DNA of 50,843 bases, taken from contig REDE01000094.1 in NCBI GenBank assembly GCA_007693635.1, positions 1 to 50,843 of the forward strand, written 5' to 3'. The position numbers and the translations under genes are program-made. This document shows, one piece after another, positions 43,174 through 50,843 of the stretch; the stretch's first letter is position 1; the number at the start of each line of letters is the position of its first letter. The DNA is from Flavobacteriales bacterium (GTDB lineage: Bacteria; Bacteroidota; Bacteroidia; Flavobacteriales; Schleiferiaceae). The notes below the pieces were generated by a model. That model saw nothing but the letters and a program-made list of their open reading frames with translations. It searched no databases and was not told the DNA's origin.

Positions 43174-43194
43174 TGGGGTTTCTTTGAATAAAAA

Positions 43195-43226
43195 AAGTCC
43201 GCGTTACAAGCGCGGACTTTTTTTTT
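43195..43226. terminator. bidirectional terminator between the DUF4249 gene and fumC
   Basis: A 9-bp perfect stem AAGTCCGCG (43195-43203) / CGCGGACTT (43211-43219), loop TTACAAG, T run to 43226 on the plus strand and A6 preceding, which serves as a T run for the minus strand. Both convergent genes end here. Confidence 0.9.
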
Positions 43227-43240
43227 GATCAATTAGCGTA

Positions 43241-44632
43241 TTATCTTCCAACCATCTTTTCAGGACGAACCCATTCGTCGAATTCTTCGGCGTTCAATAA
43301 GCCAAGGTTAATGGCTTCCTCCTTTAAGGTTGTGCCGTTTTTATGCGCGGTTTTGGCGATAAGGGCAGCATTTTCATAACCAATTTTCGTATTTAATGCA
43401 GTCACCAACATCAAACTGTTATCCAAGTGACGTTTGATAACCGGATAATTTGGTTCGATGCCAATAGCGCAGTTGTCGTTAAACGACACGCAGGCATCAC
43501 CAATAAGTTGTGCACTTTGTAGGATTGCTGCGGCCATTACCGGTTTAAATACGTTTAATTCGTAATGTCCTTGCATACCTCCTACCGCAATGCTCGTGTC
43601 GTTGCCAATTACTTGCGCGCAAACCATCGTCATGGCCTCTGCTTGCGTAGGGTTGACTTTACCTGGCATGATTGAACTACCGGGTTCATTTTCAGGAATG
43701 AGAATTTCGCCGATTCCCGAGCGTGGTCCCGAGGCAAGCATGCGAATGTCGTTGGCAATTTTATTTAAAGAAACGGCCAATTGTTTTAAGGCACCATGTG
43801 ATTCTACGATGGCATCATGAGCGGCTAAGGCTTCAAATTTGTTCTCGGCAGTGCGAAAAGGCAGTTGCGTAAATTCCGCGATTTTATCAGCCACCAATTC
43901 AGCATACCCTTTTGGGGTATTGATACCTGTTCCTACAGCAGTTCCACCAAGAGCCAATTCAGAGAGGTGATCGAGGGTGTTGCCAAGCGCTTTCAATCCG
44001 TGATTGAGCTGTGAAACATAGCCAGAAAATTCTTGACCAAGCGTCAATGGCGTCGCATCCATAAGGTGGGTGCGGCCAATTTTTACGACGTTGGTAAAGG
44101 CTTCAGATTTCGCTTGTAGGGTATCGCGCAATTTTTCAACACCGGGAATGGTTACTTCCACGATTTTTTTATAAGCCGCAATGTGCATCGCGGTGGGGAA
44201 GGTGTCGTTACTGGATTGCGATTTATTGACATCGTCATTTGGGTGAATAAAGGGCTTTCCCTCGCCGAGTTTGTTTCCCTCCAATACGTGTGCGCGATTG
44301 GAAACGACTTCATTCATATTCATATTCGACTGCGTTCCACTGCCGGTCTGCCAAATTACAAGCGGAAATTGGTCGTCGAGTTTTCCGGCTAGTACCTCAT
44401 CACAAACCTGCGATATTAAATCTCTACGCTTTTCATCCATAGCGCCTAGCTCAGTATTGGCATGGGCAGCCGCTTTCTTTAAATAGGCAAATCCTCGAAT
44501 AATTTCCATAGGCATGGTTGCTTCCGGACCAATTTTAAAGTTGGTTCGGCTGCGCTCAGTTTGCGCTCCCCAGTAGGCATTTGCGGGGACTTTCACCTCG
44601 CCCATGGTGTCTTTTTCTATGCGGTAATCCAT
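43241..44632 (-). CDS. fumC: class II fumarate hydratase
   Basis: 463 residues, iron-independent fumarase. Motifs are [14 protein letters not shown] (~99-112), [17 protein letters not shown] (~185-201) and the SS-loop signature [13 protein letters not shown] (~315-327) with the catalytic serine region. It interconverts fumarate and L-malate in the TCA cycle as a homotetramer. The start at 44632 gives the family N-terminus [15 protein letters not shown] promoter lies at 44670-44677. Confidence 0.98.
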   Translation of the reverse strand: MDYRIEKDTMGEVKVPANAYWGAQTERSRTNFKIGPEATMPMEIIRGFAYLKKAAAHANTELGAMDEKRRDLISQVCDEVLAGKLDDQFPLVIWQTGSGTQSNMNMNEVVSNRAHVLEGNKLGEGKPFIHPNDDVNKSQSSNDTFPTAMHIAAYKKIVEVTIPGVEKLRDTLQAKSEAFTNVVKIGRTHLMDATPLTLGQEFSGYVSQLNHGLKALGNTLDHLSELALGGTAVGTGINTPKGYAELVADKIAEFTQLPFRTAENKFEALAAHDAIVESHGALKQLAVSLNKIANDIRMLASGPRSGIGEILIPENEPGSSIMPGKVNPTQAEAMTMVCAQVIGNDTSIAVGGMQGHYELNVFKPVMAAAILQSAQLIGDACVSFNDNCAIGIEPNYPVIKRHLDNSLMLVTALNTKIGYENAALIAKTAHKNGTTLKEEAINLGLLNAEEFDEWVRPEKMVGR

Positions 44633-44654
44633 TTCAAATAGGTTTTTGTTGAAT

Positions 44655-44677
44655 TTGTTAATTTAACAACAAAGGTA
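44655..44677 (-). promoter_or_regulatory. fumC promoter with overlapping palindrome
   Basis: TACCTTTG on the minus strand (44670-44677) matches TAnnTTTG; inferred start ~44666, leader ~34 nt. A perfect 7+1+7 palindrome TTGTTAA-A-TTAACAA (44655-44669) covers the inferred start, the position of a repressor operator. Its AT-rich sequence lowers the certainty. Confidence 0.5.
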
Positions 44678-44722
44678 CGTTTAGCGCACCAAAATTACAT
44701 GCTCACTCACTTGGTTGTCGCG

Positions 44723-44730
44723 TAATTTTG
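44723..44730 (+). promoter_or_regulatory. promoter of the DUF2490 gene
   Basis: TAATTTTG matches TAnnTTTG. The inferred start near 44734 leaves ~30 nt to ATG 44764. No -33 at the right spacing. Divergent from fumC. Confidence 0.5.
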
Positions 44731-44763
44731 CGTTTATTAATCATTGAATCTATTCTGGGCTTA

Positions 44764-45462
44764 ATGCGGAAAATATTTGTTGTTTTGTTGATCGTGTTTT
44801 TTTCATTACCCTTCACAGTTAAAGCACAAACAACGGAGCTTTGGGGTGGATATATTTCCACTGTAAAGATTAATGAAAGATTTTCTATTTGGAACGACTG
44901 GCACTACGTTACCGATGCTTTTTTTGCTTCTAGACACGGTTTGACCTACAATTTACACCGCTATGCTTTGGTTAGTGCAGGATATGCATACGTCACAACG
45001 GCGACGCCATTTACCAATGATTTTGTGCGTGACGAAAATCGGATTTGGTGGCAAGTTGTTGGTCGGCAGAATATCACTAACAATATAAGTTACCGATACC
45101 GATGGCGCCACGATTTACGCTATCGACAAGCGCTTGACGGAACCGAGGTTTCGGATTTGGTGCGCTTGAATCAGCGCACCCGATTGTTGGCGGATTTTCG
45201 CTTTATCTTAAAGCGATTGCCCAATGATCGCAGAATTCACTTTGACGTGATGAACGAGTTTTTGTATCAATGGGGTAGGCATATGTCGCCCGGTGTTGAT
45301 CAAAATCGCTTCTATCTTATGGGCGGCTACTCCACAACCAACGTTACTGTGCTTGGAGGCTTTAGTTTGCGCTCTATTTATAGCGGTCCGCAAATCCGAC
45401 ACCAACCAGGTTTTACCGTATGGGTCATTCATAGTATTCGACGCAGACAAGAGGTAATGTAA
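44764..45462 (+). CDS. DUF2490 family outer-membrane protein
   Basis: 232 residues from ATG 44764, signal peptide IFVVLLIVFFSLPFTVKAQ. The mature start TELWGGYISTVKINERFSIW and the following aromatic-rich strands are typical of DUF2490, predicted beta barrels widespread in Bacteroidota, with no known function. The TTG at 44728 is the end of the promoter element and is rejected. Ends 43 nt before the PLP enzyme gene. Confidence 0.87.
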   Translation: MRKIFVVLLIVFFSLPFTVKAQTTELWGGYISTVKINERFSIWNDWHYVTDAFFASRHGLTYNLHRYALVSAGYAYVTTATPFTNDFVRDENRIWWQVVGRQNITNNISYRYRWRHDLRYRQALDGTEVSDLVRLNQRTRLLADFRFILKRLPNDRRIHFDVMNEFLYQWGRHMSPGVDQNRFYLMGGYSTTNVTVLGGFSLRSIYSGPQIRHQPGFTVWVIHSIRRRQEVM

Positions 45463-45505
45463 GCTCTTTGCCTGTATCTTCGTCGTCTATAAATCACGAT
45501 ATGAT

Positions 45506-46438
45506 ATGTCTGAATTAGTACACATTAAGACTCCATTTATTCGTTCACACGACCTTGAACGTTTCGGCGGACTAGAAGTCTGGCTGAAGTGTGAAAATAT
45601 GCAGATCACCAATTCGTTTAAAGCTCGTGGAGCGGCGAATGCAGTAAGGAATTTACCTGAAAACACCAAGGGCGTTATAACGCACAGTTCGGGCAATCAT
45701 GGTCAAGCTTTGGCCTGGGCAGCGAAGAGGCGAGGTATTCCGGCAATTATCGTTGTTCCGGAGAATGCACCGCAGGTAAAAATAGCAGCCATTCAACGTC
45801 ACGGAGCTCGTATACATTTTTGCGCGCCCGGAATGAAAGCCAGAGAGGTCGCAATGCATTCATTGATCGAAAAGAATGGATATGTCTTTGTGCCGCCCTA
45901 CAACCATCAGGATATCATAGATGGCCAGAGTACTTGTGCGCTGGAGATGCTGGCCGAGCATCCCAATCTGGATGTCATTCTCGTTCCCGTTGGTGGCGGA
46001 GGTCTGTTAAGTGGGACGCTGCTTGCGTGCAGAGATACTTCAGTGACTGTTTATGCTTGCGAGCCTTCACTTGCAGATGATGCTTACCGCAGTTTTCAGT
46101 CGGGCAAAATTGAAGACCCCGGCAACCCTAAAACCATTGCTGACGGCTTGCGAACTGGTCTGGGTGATTTGACTTTTGGATATATGAAAGCCCATGTGAA
46201 AGATGTTTTGTTGGTCGATGAAGAGGAAATTCATGCCGCTTGGGCGTATGCGATTCACGCTCAAAAATTAATTATTGAACCCAGTTGTGCGGTGCCCATG
46301 GCTGCTTTAAAGCGCTATGCCCATCTTTTTGAAAATAAGCGGGTAGGGATAATTATCACGGGTGGAAATGTAGATATGGACACCTTACCAAAGACCTCAG
46401 ATATGGACGCATATCTTTCTGAGAAGAATTTACCGTGA
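45506..46438 (+). CDS. PLP-dependent threonine/serine dehydratase or serine racemase-like enzyme
   Basis: 310 residues, fold type II. The PLP lysine is in ITNSFKARGAANAV (~32-45), cofactor ring contacts in THSSGNHGQALAWAA (~70-84), and the phosphate-binding glycine loop VPVGGGGLLSGTLL (~168-181). There is no C-terminal ACT domain, so it is not the biosynthetic allosteric IlvA form. It resembles the catabolic threonine dehydratase/serine racemase group. Reaction (deamination or racemisation) cannot be decided from sequence. Confidence 0.9.
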   Translation: MSELVHIKTPFIRSHDLERFGGLEVWLKCENMQITNSFKARGAANAVRNLPENTKGVITHSSGNHGQALAWAAKRRGIPAIIVVPENAPQVKIAAIQRHGARIHFCAPGMKAREVAMHSLIEKNGYVFVPPYNHQDIIDGQSTCALEMLAEHPNLDVILVPVGGGGLLSGTLLACRDTSVTVYACEPSLADDAYRSFQSGKIEDPGNPKTIADGLRTGLGDLTFGYMKAHVKDVLLVDEEEIHAAWAYAIHAQKLIIEPSCAVPMAALKRYAHLFENKRVGIIITGGNVDMDTLPKTSDMDAYLSEKNLP

Positions 46439-46477
46439 TTTACACACATTTAATTTTTGTTAGCAATTCATTTCGTG

Positions 46478-46509
46478 TAATTTTGTGCGCGTCAATTGAA
46501 ATCAATTGA
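46478..46509 (+). promoter_or_regulatory. promoter and tandem TCAATTGA repeats before the sugar-phosphate isomerase gene
   Basis: TAATTTTG (46478-46485) matches TAnnTTTG; TTTG at 46456-46459 is 18 nt upstream. Just after the inferred start (~46489) the 8-nt palindrome TCAATTGA occurs twice (46492-46499, 46502-46509), 10 nt apart. The leader to ATG 46582 is ~93 nt, the longest in the window. Confidence 0.5.
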
Positions 46510-46581
46510 GCAGGTTTTTGAATAATCAATTATCGAAATTTTTTAATCGGTCTTTTTCAAGATCAGCATAAGTCAGCACAC

Positions 46582-47565
46582 ATGAAGAATCTTATAGATG
46601 CATTACCACAGCATATAGAGCACGCACTGGAAATTTTTAAGGACACGAAACTGCAACCACTGCAGCGTGAGATTAACAACATCATTATCACAGGATTGGG
46701 CGGATCGGGTATAGGTGCCTCGATTGTTTCGGAGGTTTTGGCGGCTGAATTATCCGTACCGGTCACCGTCAACAAGGATTACACTATTCCGGCATTTGCA
46801 GGAGAGAATACGTTGGTTCTTGCTTGCAGCTACAGTGGAAATACCGAAGAAACAATTGCGGCGGTTGAGGCGGCCATTGCAAAAAAATGCATGATTGCGT
46901 CGATGAGCTCGGGAGGGAAATTGGCAGATTTAGCCGCTGCGCATAATTGGAATCACTTTATGGTTCCTGGCGGAAATCCTCCACGTTCGATGTTGGGCTA
47001 CAGTTTAGTGCTGCTCTTTGGGTATTTTTACGCATTCAAGCTTTCCAAGCATAATCCGGAGAATTGGGTAAATTCGGTCGCTGATTTGTTGCGCAAAGAA
47101 GCTTCAGATATGGAGAACCGCGCTGTACAGATGACGGATGTTTTGGAGCGTAAAATTGCCGCTGTCTATGCCTGCGACGGTATGTCTGCAGTTGCTGAAC
47201 GCGTTCGTCAACAATTGAATGAAAACAGTAAAATGGTTGGTTGGAATTCGGCTATTCCAGAAATGAACCACAATGAGTTGGTCGGCTGGCATTTCGAGCA
47301 TCCAAACATTGCGGTAATTCTGCTTCGCCACGCTTTTGAAAATCCACGCAACGCGATTCGGGCCGAATTGAATAAAGCAATTTTATCGGAAAAAACTCCC
47401 AGTGTGCTAGAAATCTGGGCGAAAGGTAAGGATTTAATCGAGGCAACTTTTTACATGATACACCTCACGGATAAGCTTTCAGGACATTTGGCTCAGCGTC
47501 ACGGTGTTGATATTTTTGATATTAAAGTGATTGACTTCCTGAAGGGTGAATTAGCCGGAAAATAA
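46582..47565 (+). CDS. bifunctional phosphoglucose/phosphomannose isomerase
   Basis: 327 residues. The SIS domain has the sugar-phosphate loop IITGLGGSGIGASIVSE (~34-50) and SYSGNTEETIAA (~84-95). The C-terminal domain carries the family motif AIPEMNHNELVGWHFE (~225-240) and the late HGVDIFDIKVIDFLK. This archaeal-type enzyme interconverts glucose/mannose-6-P and fructose-6-P. It stands in for classical Pgi in many Bacteroidota. lipB follows directly, TAA-ATG with no gap. Confidence 0.92.
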   Translation: MKNLIDALPQHIEHALEIFKDTKLQPLQREINNIIITGLGGSGIGASIVSEVLAAELSVPVTVNKDYTIPAFAGENTLVLACSYSGNTEETIAAVEAAIAKKCMIASMSSGGKLADLAAAHNWNHFMVPGGNPPRSMLGYSLVLLFGYFYAFKLSKHNPENWVNSVADLLRKEASDMENRAVQMTDVLERKIAAVYACDGMSAVAERVRQQLNENSKMVGWNSAIPEMNHNELVGWHFEHPNIAVILLRHAFENPRNAIRAELNKAILSEKTPSVLEIWAKGKDLIEATFYMIHLTDKLSGHLAQRHGVDIFDIKVIDFLKGELAGK

Positions 47566-48258
47566 ATGGAGCAAGCAAAAGTAGAACGTAGGCATCTGGG
47601 ATTGATAGACTTTAAGGAGGCTTGGGATATTCAGGAGTCTCTTTTTCAAGGAATTGTAGATCAGAAGGTTCTGCGTAGGAAGGATTCCTCAGCTGCTACG
47701 CCACCAAACTATTTGTTGAGTTGTGAGCATCCCCATGTGTACACCATAGGAAAATCGGGTAAAGACCAGCATTTGCTTATCGATGAGGCCTATTTGAAGA
47801 AAATAGGAGCCAGCGTATACCGCATCAATCGCGGTGGTGACATCACTTACCACGGTCCTGGACAAGTGGTTATTTATCCTCTTTTTGACCTTGATCAATT
47901 TTTTACCGATATTCATAAATATCTCCGATACCTGGAAGAGGCGGTTATTCGCACACTCGCGGAGTATGACTTGGTAGGCGTACGTTCTTCCGGGGAAACT
48001 GGCGTGTGGCTCGATATCGAAAATCGTCCCAGGAAAATCTGCGCAATGGGCGTTAGGGCGGCGCGATGGGTTACCATGCACGGATTGGCCTTAAACGTCA
48101 ATACAGATATGTCGTATTTCAATCATATCGTTCCGTGTGGTATTCAAGATAAGGCCGTAACGAGCATGGAAATGGAGCTGGGCGAGCAGTTGTCTGAGGA
48201 AATTGTTTCGCAGCGAGTGCAATTTCATATTCAAGAGCTCTTTGGTTTTGAAATTTAA
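47566..48258 (+). CDS. lipB: octanoyl-[acyl-carrier-protein]--protein N-octanoyltransferase
   Basis: 230 residues. Family motifs RGGDITYHGPGQVVIYPL (~86-103), GVWLDIENRPRKICAMGVRA (~148-167), and the catalytic Cys in NHIVPCGIQDKAVTSME with the partner Lys shortly after. LipB moves octanoyl groups from ACP to lipoyl domains, the first step in lipoate assembly on 2-oxoacid dehydrogenases and GcvH. The ATG immediately follows the stop of the isomerase gene, so the two are translated from one mRNA. Confidence 0.97.
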   Translation: MEQAKVERRHLGLIDFKEAWDIQESLFQGIVDQKVLRRKDSSAATPPNYLLSCEHPHVYTIGKSGKDQHLLIDEAYLKKIGASVYRINRGGDITYHGPGQVVIYPLFDLDQFFTDIHKYLRYLEEAVIRTLAEYDLVGVRSSGETGVWLDIENRPRKICAMGVRAARWVTMHGLALNVNTDMSYFNHIVPCGIQDKAVTSMEMELGEQLSEEIVSQRVQFHIQELFGFEI

Positions 48259-48360
48259 GTTCTGCGTCTATTCCGAAAATAAAGATTTTGATGGAAAAGG
48301 ACTTTTTGAATCCGACGAGCTTCTGAAGGTTTTCCCTGCTTTAAAATCTTGCAGCATACG

Positions 48361-48546
48361 TTAGCTGCTTACATCACTGGTTTTATCTTGTCTGAACGAC
48401 TTGACCACAAAGAAGGTCAGTGGTAAAAAAATTAGTCCGAGCGCGAGTGGTAAAAACCAACCGCCTATTCCGTCGGTTTTTCCAATTGTGGTTCTAATTG
48501 TTTGGTAAACAATACTGCCGAACACCAATAATCGCCCTCCACCCAA
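48361..48546 (-). CDS. possible small membrane protein (TTG start, weak)
   Basis: 61 codons from TTG 48546, with two hydrophobic stretches (LLVFGSIVYQTI and GGWFLPLALGLIFLPLTFFVV) and a charged tail (KSFRQDKTSDVSS). The segment preceding TTG, VWKYLGGGRLL, also reads like a membrane-protein start but has no ATG and soon meets a stop. Base composition resembles coding sequence. No homology recognised and no promoter of the local type is found. It may be a real small protein, or a remnant. The rest of 48259-48737 holds only a palindrome and AT-rich sequence. Confidence 0.4.
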   Translation of the reverse strand: MGGGRLLVFGSIVYQTIRTTIGKTDGIGGWFLPLALGLIFLPLTFFVVKSFRQDKTSDVSS

Positions 48547-48631
48547 GTATTTCCAGACTTAAATCCATAGTGGAAAGTTGAAGGTTCAATTTTGGTTTAT
48601 TTTTCATCTGTTCAAAAAAGGTTTTTTTTGT

Positions 48632-48658
48632 GGTCTCCCGATAGCTATCGGTAGGACC
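48632..48658. repeat. isolated 27-nt interrupted palindrome
   Basis: A perfect 14-nt palindrome CCGATAGCTATCGG (48638-48651) lies inside outer arms GGTCT (48632-48636) / GGACC (48654-48658), which pair with one G:U. Preceded by a T8 run. It is in a non-coding stretch and has no second copy in this window. It may be a chromosomal repeat unit or a terminator hairpin. Confidence 0.5.
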
Positions 48659-48737
48659 CCACTTTTGATCATTTTTCTGTGTGAGAAAGTCGTCTCATGT
48701 GGGTTTATTGGATTCAACTAATAAATTTGACTTGTAA

Positions 48738-50843
48738 TTATTGTATCAATGTAAACGTGCCTTTGATTTCTTCCGGTAAACCTCCCACAGATTGGTAGCG
48801 TATGAAGTAGGTATATACTCCGGTTGGTGCTAGTTTGCCGTCGTGATATCCGTTCCATTCCATGTTAGGATCGTTGGTTTCAAAAATCACCTTCCCCCAG
48901 CGATCTAGGATGAAGAAGGAGAAATGCTCGCGATCTATAAAGCGATTTTTCACGCCAAACGTTCGGTTTTCTTCGATGTTTGATAAGGGTCTGAATGCAT
49001 TTGGTAAAATTACCTTTGCCTTCTGGGTGATACAGGCCGTATTTGATATGCTGGTAAAGGGTTTAAAAGTCTCAGGGAGAGGAAGTAAATTATTTTGCTC
49101 TATCGCGCGAACTTGATAACAAAATCTTGGGGCATTTCCAGAAACTGAGCGAATATTATCGACATAGATAGTTCGAGAAGGCTCTATTTCGGATGCAATC
49201 AGAGTTAATGTTGAATTTTCGCCATCGGATCGATAAAGTTCGTAGTGTTCTAAATTTCCGGCAAAACCTTCATGAGCGTTCCATGAAACCCAATTTTGCT
49301 CGGAACTTTTGGATTCAACGTCAACCCTTATATTGTTCATAGCATTAGAGTGCGTAAAGTAAAATTCACAGGTGTCGGAATACGATCTCAGTCGATAGAA
49401 ATAGATATCATCATGAGGACGTGGCAGATAATCGACATAAGAAAATGAAAAGTGAGGTGCTTCGGGAATGATAATGCGCGCAAGTTCAAAATAGCTACCG
49501 TTAATTTCGGAGGCTCTTTCTATAATTATTCCGTTGGCATAAGAATTCCCATCTATAAATCCGCGTAAGTAGACCCCATCACCTCTAATTTTCGTTTCGG
49601 AAATATAAATCATCTCCGTGGGATTTTTGATTCCGAAAAAGAGCTCTTTTGCATAGTTTGAATAATTCACACAGTTCAATACGGTGTCATTGGAAAAGAC
49701 TTCATAGGAAACTCTAAATTTAACTTCAAGAGAGCAAACCAATATGTGATGCTTAAAAGCTCTATCAAACGTATTTCCTATTGTTACCCAATCTCCTGAG
49801 CCTATGGGAAATTCCATTTCTACAAGGTAGTCTATTGAATCGGTTTCAAATGGGCGTGGATTGTTCCAAGTAAGATATGCTGTGTCAATAAACCGACCGG
49901 TTAGAGGAAGCGCCTCTATGTCAAGACTAATAGAACCCACAGTGTTGGAAGCTTGAGAAAAGAATCCGCAGCCCAAATTTGTTAGAATTCGAAAGTAAAC
50001 GGGGCCACTGAAATTATTCTGGTAGAGCAAGGTTCCCGGGTTGTAGTCGAAAACGGTGTCTAGATTAAAAAAGTTGCCGGAATTATTCGTATCAATTTGG
50101 ATGAGGTGGTAGTTAAATCGAAATCCGGTATCGGGCTCAGGTATGAAATTTAGAGCCAGCATGTTCTCCAGCTGACTCACACAACTAATTATTGGTGGAG
50201 AAGGATTTCCGGGTTGAATACTGACGATTAAGGTGATTAATGTTCGTGCCGGTGTAGGGCAAAAGTCGTCTTCCATTTTTAGGTAGAAAACATATTCGTT
50301 GGAAAACACATCACATCCAAGATTGCTGGCCAAGTGGCTACATTCGGTTTTCCAGTAAAAATCAATGGTGTTGTTCATAATCGATACAAATCCCGTTTGA
50401 CCGCTGGAAGGGGTAACAATGGCACAGGGTGGAAAGTCACAAGCGTTGGTGTCGTTCCATCCACTGCCTCCTAATTGTCCTCCTGCGGCAATAAAGGATA
50501 TGTTTTGAAACTGGTTTCCGGGAAGTAAATCAAAATCTTGGGCATTAAGGGTGAAGTTGATTTCCATACCTGCTTCTACTTCAATCCTGTAAGTAAAGGG
50601 AGCAGGACTTGTTATCGCCAAATTGGAATCAGGAACAAAAGTCACCTGAGGAGGGCTATTTGTAGGGGGTGTAATAGGCGGATTTGCACCAGAATAAGCG
50701 GCTTCACAGTTGGCAACGTAGATTTGAATATCTCGATAAACTGCAGCAACTGGTAAGCCACATCGATAAGCGATTACCTCTGTATTTGTGGTGTAGGCTC
50801 CTGCTATATGAGAGTTGAAATAGATGACGCCAGTGATAGGGTC
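48738..50843 (-). CDS. large surface protein with type B T9SS (gliding-type) C-terminal domain, N-terminus cut
   Basis: 702 codons are visible, and the frame remains open to the right edge, so the start is outside the window. The upstream part has cysteine-bearing beta domains (VIAYRCGLP, VANCEAAYSG, TECSHLASNLGC). The middle (~residues 290-590 of the visible part) looks like two or three fibronectin-III-like repeats. The end is the gliding motility-associated C-terminal domain: LPNAFRPLSNIEENRTFGV, FILDRWGKVIFET, WNGYHDGKLAPTGVYTYFI. Such proteins are exported by T9SS and attached to or released from the surface. Confidence 0.88.
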   Translation of the reverse strand, partial: DPITGVIYFNSHIAGAYTTNTEVIAYRCGLPVAAVYRDIQIYVANCEAAYSGANPPITPPTNSPPQVTFVPDSNLAITSPAPFTYRIEVEAGMEINFTLNAQDFDLLPGNQFQNISFIAAGGQLGGSGWNDTNACDFPPCAIVTPSSGQTGFVSIMNNTIDFYWKTECSHLASNLGCDVFSNEYVFYLKMEDDFCPTPARTLITLIVSIQPGNPSPPIISCVSQLENMLALNFIPEPDTGFRFNYHLIQIDTNNSGNFFNLDTVFDYNPGTLLYQNNFSGPVYFRILTNLGCGFFSQASNTVGSISLDIEALPLTGRFIDTAYLTWNNPRPFETDSIDYLVEMEFPIGSGDWVTIGNTFDRAFKHHILVCSLEVKFRVSYEVFSNDTVLNCVNYSNYAKELFFGIKNPTEMIYISETKIRGDGVYLRGFIDGNSYANGIIIERASEINGSYFELARIIIPEAPHFSFSYVDYLPRPHDDIYFYRLRSYSDTCEFYFTHSNAMNNIRVDVESKSSEQNWVSWNAHEGFAGNLEHYELYRSDGENSTLTLIASEIEPSRTIYVDNIRSVSGNAPRFCYQVRAIEQNNLLPLPETFKPFTSISNTACITQKAKVILPNAFRPLSNIEENRTFGVKNRFIDREHFSFFILDRWGKVIFETNDPNMEWNGYHDGKLAPTGVYTYFIRYQSVGGLPEEIKGTFTLIQ

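Noticed and set aside
48242-48364. 40-codon frame overlapping the end of lipB (LVLKFKFCVYSENKDFDG and on)
   Set aside because: No ATG, starts inside lipB, no recognisable homology or promoter.
1-50843. Mobile element, prophage, CRISPR or defence island
   Set aside because: No transposase, integrase, phage, Cas or restriction genes and no direct-repeat arrays were seen; gene content is core-genome throughout.

Overview
The window reads as a chromosomal segment of a Bacteroidota bacterium, most likely a flavobacterium-like member of the Flavobacteriales. The evidence is a fused ccoNO oxidase gene, type IX secretion signals (type A on a CotH protein, type B on a gliding-type protein), a TonB receptor/DUF4249 pair, the DUF6427 and DUF6341 families, the sigma-54 activator/LptE/SecG gene order, a DnaG lacking most zinc ligands, and many promoters of the Bacteroidota -7 form TAnnTTTG. 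I see no rRNA, tRNA, CRISPR array, insertion sequence or prophage. Almost everything is intact core-genome coding sequence.

Layout. 1-2053: the start of a cbb3 oxidase operon (ccoS, ccoNO, minus strand, running off the left edge), preceded by a promoter and two FNR/CRP-like dyads. 2081-5113: DUF6427, DUF6341 and recJ. 5184-21148: a 14-gene minus-strand dcw cluster, mraZ-rsmH-ftsL-ftsI-murE-mraY-murD-ftsW-murG-murC-ftsQ-ftsA-ftsZ-yqeY. It is tightly packed and headed by a TATATTTG promoter with four AAAGTGG MraZ-type boxes. It encodes most of the cytoplasmic and lipid steps of peptidoglycan precursor synthesis plus the division ring and septal synthase. 21334-31174 (plus strand): a secreted CotH-kinase protein, an SDR reductase, a lipoprotein, a YjbR protein, miaB and a small secreted protein. 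These are followed by a sigma-54 activator, lptE, an acidic TPR-like protein and secG.

31253-33772 (minus): an operon-like trio of HlyD-type adaptor, VTC (polyphosphate polymerase-like) protein and DUF4956 membrane protein. This is the least understood cluster here. 33916-39562: dnaG (plus), then outer-membrane barrel, M20 peptidase, a 56-residue membrane protein and ddl (all minus). 39827-43173: TonB-dependent receptor and DUF4249 lipoprotein. 43241-48258: fumC (minus), then DUF2490, a PLP dehydratase/racemase, phosphoglucose/phosphomannose isomerase and lipB (plus). 48259-50843: a weak small membrane ORF, an isolated palindrome and the 3' part of a large surface protein gene.

Most genes are housekeeping: division, cell wall, replication, secretion, tRNA modification, TCA cycle and lipoylation. 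The points most worth checking are the MraZ operator, the tandem FNR-like dyads, the HlyD-VTC-DUF4956 operon, the zinc-depleted primase, and exact promoters sitting directly against start codons (recJ, dnaG). Transcription start positions given here are inferred as about 4 nt after the final G of the -7 element.
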